This document shows, piece after piece, positions 43,475-45,622 of a stretch of 45,622 bases of DNA (position 1 is its first letter; every line of letters starts with the position of its first letter). The DNA is from an uncultured bacterium (GTDB lineage: Bacteria; Bacteroidota; Bacteroidia; Bacteroidales; Bacteroidaceae): positions 1 through 45,622 of the forward strand of contig CAJMQU010000035.1 in NCBI GenBank assembly GCA_905215555.1. Reading direction: 5' to 3'. The notes beneath the pieces were generated by a model that was given only the letters and a program-made list of their open reading frames with translations, did no database searches and had not been told where the DNA came from. Made by a program: the position numbers and the translations under genes.

Positions 43475-44992
43475 TTACTTCGCCTGTTCCAGCAACTTCT
43501 TACCTTTCTCTATCGCTTCTTCAATCGTACCTACATTCAAAAAAGCAGATTCGGGCAAATAGTCCACTTCGCCATCCAGAATCATCTTAAAACCTTTGAT
43601 GGTATCTTCTATGGACACCATCTTTCCTGGTACGCCCGTAAACTGTTCGGCAACGGCAAACGGCTGCGACAAGAAACGCTGCACACGACGTGCACGGTTC
43701 ACCAGTGTGCGGTCGGCATCCGAAAGCTCTTCCATACCGAGAATAGAGATAATATCCTGCAACTCCTTGTTGCGCTGTAGGATTTGCTTCACACGCTGTG
43801 CCACTTCGTAATGTTCCTGTCCCACGATGTGCGGATCGAGGATACGCGAGGTAGACTCCAACGGGTCAACGGCAGGATAGATACCCAATTCGGTAATCTT
43901 ACGGCTCAATACAGTCGTAGCATCCAAGTGAGTAAAAGTAGTGGCCGGAGCCGGGTCTGTCAAGTCATCGGCAGGTACATATACAGCCTGTACGGAGGTG
44001 ATAGAGCCATTACGGGTAGAAGTAATACGCTCCTGCATGGCCCCCATTTCAGTGGCCAACGTCGGTTGGTAACCTACAGCCGAAGGCATACGCCCCAGCA
44101 AAGCGGAAACCTCGGAACCGGCCTGTGTGAAACGGAAAATATTGTCGATGAAGAACAGAATATCACGAGAACCACCCGTTTCGGCACCCTGATCGCGGAA
44201 AGCTTCTGCCACCGTCAGTCCGGACAATGCCACTGACTGACGAGCGCCGGGAGGCTCGTTCATCTGACCGAATATCAGAGATACCTGTGACTTTTCCACT
44301 TCGTTGTAGTCCACCTTGGACAAGTCCCAGTTTCCTTCTTCCATACTTTTCTTGAATTCTTCACCATAGCGGATAACACCGGACTCAATCATCTCGCGCA
44401 GCAGGTCGTTACCTTCACGGGTACGCTCACCTACTCCGGCAAACACTGAAAAACCATGTTGTTTCTTGGCAATGTTATTGATAAGTTCCTGAATGAGCAC
44501 CGTTTTGCCCACACCTGCACCACCGAACAAGCCAATCTTACCACCCTTACTGTATGGTTCCAGCAAGTCGATAACCTTGATACCTGTATAGAGTACTTCC
44601 TGTACGGTAGTCAAATCTTCAAACTTAGGGGGATCTCTGTGAATGGGATACGCACCGGTTCGGTCTAACTCTTTCATACCATCGATGGAATCACCCACAA
44701 CATTCAGCAACCGGCCTTTAATCTGGTCGCCAACCGGCATTGTGATAGGTCCACCTGTAGGGTGCACTTTCATACCTCTTTGCAAACCGTCCGTACTATC
44801 CATGGCTACGGTTCTCACCGTGTTTTCGCCAATGTGCTGTTGTACTTCTACGATTAATGTTTTTCCATTTGGTCTGTTAATCTCCAGTGCGTCATGGATA
44901 CTTGGAAGCATCAATTCGGCATCCGTACCCTCAAAATAGACGTCTACTACCGGTCCGATGACCTGAGAGATATGTCCGATAATTTGTGACAT
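43475..44992 (-). CDS. atpD: ATP synthase F1 beta subunit
   Basis: 505 residues from the ATG at 44992; a second ATG two codons upstream (44998) is also possible. Walker A GGAGVGKT (157-164), GERTREGNDL, and the DDLTDPAPATTFTHLDATTVLSR segment are present, so this is the catalytic subunit. First gene of the operon, as in Bacteroidetes (atpD-atpC first, atpA-atpG last). Confidence 0.98.
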   Translation of the reverse strand: MSQIIGHISQVIGPVVDVYFEGTDAELMLPSIHDALEINRPNGKTLIVEVQQHIGENTVRTVAMDSTDGLQRGMKVHPTGGPITMPVGDQIKGRLLNVVGDSIDGMKELDRTGAYPIHRDPPKFEDLTTVQEVLYTGIKVIDLLEPYSKGGKIGLFGGAGVGKTVLIQELINNIAKKQHGFSVFAGVGERTREGNDLLREMIESGVIRYGEEFKKSMEEGNWDLSKVDYNEVEKSQVSLIFGQMNEPPGARQSVALSGLTVAEAFRDQGAETGGSRDILFFIDNIFRFTQAGSEVSALLGRMPSAVGYQPTLATEMGAMQERITSTRNGSITSVQAVYVPADDLTDPAPATTFTHLDATTVLSRKITELGIYPAVDPLESTSRILDPHIVGQEHYEVAQRVKQILQRNKELQDIISILGMEELSDADRTLVNRARRVQRFLSQPFAVAEQFTGVPGKMVSIEDTIKGFKMILDGEVDYLPESAFLNVGTIEEAIEKGKKLLEQAK

Positions 44993-45141
44993 AAGCAATC
45001 TTTTTATATAATTTCTCTTTTTCTAAATTCAGCAGGTCGCGTTTCTGTCCTTCCGCTGCTATGAGCTTAACACCTATCGATTAAGTTTTGTTCAACTCCC
45101 TAAAGCTTATTTCTTGCAGAATAGTTACATAAACAACTTTG

Positions 45142-45149
45142 CAAATGTA
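45142..45149 (-). promoter_or_regulatory. Promoter -7 box of the atp operon
   Basis: A perfect minus-strand TACATTTG. Predicted start near 45136, leader of about 140 nt before atpD. No TTTG was found at the -33 distance. Confidence 0.5.
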
Positions 45150-45262
45150 GAAACAAAATGTTTCAAGTTGTACTCTTATGAAACTTTTTTTCTATAAATT
45201 ATACCCTTTTGAACTATTATTACTACAATCAGAACAAAAAACCAGTTCCCATTTAACGTTGC
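45150..45262. other. Intergenic region upstream of the atp promoter, no gene seen
   Basis: AT-rich DNA between the atp promoter and the reverse-transcriptase fragment; together with the leader (44993-45141) it completes the gene-free stretch. No repeats or hairpins stand out. Confidence 0.5.
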
Positions 45263-45550
45263 TTAAACATTCATCAACAGATAGTAACAGTGTTTTCCGG
45301 CATTACGGTAAGAATAAAACAGTCTTTGATAAGTGATATCTTGAAGTATAAATTTAATGAAAAGATAAGGGCCTTGAGTCACTTTGATTTTGCTAAGATT
45401 CACTTTCAGAAGGAGTTTATTCTCTATGGAAGGGATAAGGTTAGCCAAAGTACGTTCAGCGGAACGGCGGCTTCTGCAGAATATCACCATATCGTCAGCA
45501 GAACGGACATAAAGATGTCCACAGGAATACCCTGACCTCGTTTCTGACCG
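45263..45550 (-). pseudogene. Reverse transcriptase/maturase fragment, group II intron type
   Basis: Open from 45550 to 45263 on the minus strand. It reads ...HLYVRSADDMVIFCRSRRS, then AERTLANLIPSIENKLLLK, VNLSKIKV, matching the RT domain around the catalytic (Y/F)ADD box of LtrA-like proteins (here SADD) and the following KLxLKVN..K..V block. After that the frame loses similarity, and upstream it is cut by a stop at 45551-45553. So about 60 residues of a protein usually over 400 remain: a decayed retroelement. No intron RNA domains were recognised. Confidence 0.7.
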
Positions 45551-45582
45551 TTAGGCCTTGTGTATAAGCGAACATAAAAAAA

Positions 45583-45603
45583 GGCTATCTATCCCAGACA
45601 GCC
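45583..45603. terminator. Terminator-like hairpin near the window end
   Basis: GGCTATCT (45583-45590) pairs with AGACAGCC (45596-45603) with one A-C mismatch and a 5-nt loop. A 7-A run precedes it and a T-rich run follows, so it could terminate transcription in either direction. Confidence 0.6.
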
Positions 45604-45622
45604 AATCTTTTTGTTAACCTTA

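Noticed and set aside
45290..45535. An 81-codon plus-strand frame near the window end
   Set aside because: It is antisense to the reverse-transcriptase fragment, which has real family motifs on the minus strand.

Overview
The window looks like chromosomal DNA from a Bacteroides-type gut bacterium (order Bacteroidales). Evidence: many promoters carry the Bacteroides -7 box TAnnTTTG instead of an E. coli -10 element; Shine-Dalgarno sequences are mostly absent; the ATP synthase operon has the Bacteroidetes order starting with atpD-atpC; and there are sensor kinases, TonB-linked and PorT-like outer-membrane proteins typical of this group. No phage, integrase, intact insertion sequence or CRISPR array is present.

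Layout. 1-6717 (minus): 5' end of a tRNA, then a regulatory unit of one very long sensor protein made of two fused kinase-like modules, a response regulator and an AbgT-family transporter. 6842-9041: prs and a MORN-repeat protein, converging on a perfect 20-bp inverted repeat. 9229-14031 (minus): envelope operon PBP1A - HPPK-like - kdsB - inactive-type M16 protein. 14562-18739 (plus): pyrB-pyrI-flavin reductase-PorT-like protein, then glyA, which converges on fhs (18920-20590), so two folate one-carbon enzymes face each other.

20671-26991: a MacB/FtsX-type ABC transporter (minus) preceded by a tiny, apparently frameshifted lipoprotein gene, and a divergent NtrC-family regulator/kinase pair (plus). 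The intergenic DNA holds a sigma-54-type promoter pointing at the transporter and two copies of TGCACG-N4-CGTACA, 21 bp apart, about 90-110 bp upstream of it. This is the most coherent previously unremarked regulatory circuit in the window. 27074-34139: fucO-type alcohol dehydrogenase, a TonB-linked beta-barrel protein, a divergent kinase/OmpR-type regulator, and two small secreted proteins, the first frameshifted. A degenerate 22-bp tandem repeat lies between the barrel gene and the kinase.

34153-37265: an RmlD-like reductase and a PIF1-like helicase with an HRDC-like tail, overlapping tail to tail. 37358-37521 is a MITE-like inverted repeat abutting the atpG stop codon. 37523-44992 (minus) is the complete F1Fo ATP synthase operon atpD-C-(atpI-like)-B-E-F-H-A-G. 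The last 600 bases hold the atpD promoter, a decayed reverse-transcriptase fragment of group II intron type and a terminator hairpin.

Three two-component systems sit next to envelope or transport genes, so signalling at the envelope is the main accessory theme; the rest is housekeeping (nucleotide synthesis, one-carbon metabolism, cell wall and LPS, energy). All functional calls rest on reading motifs by eye; no database search was run.
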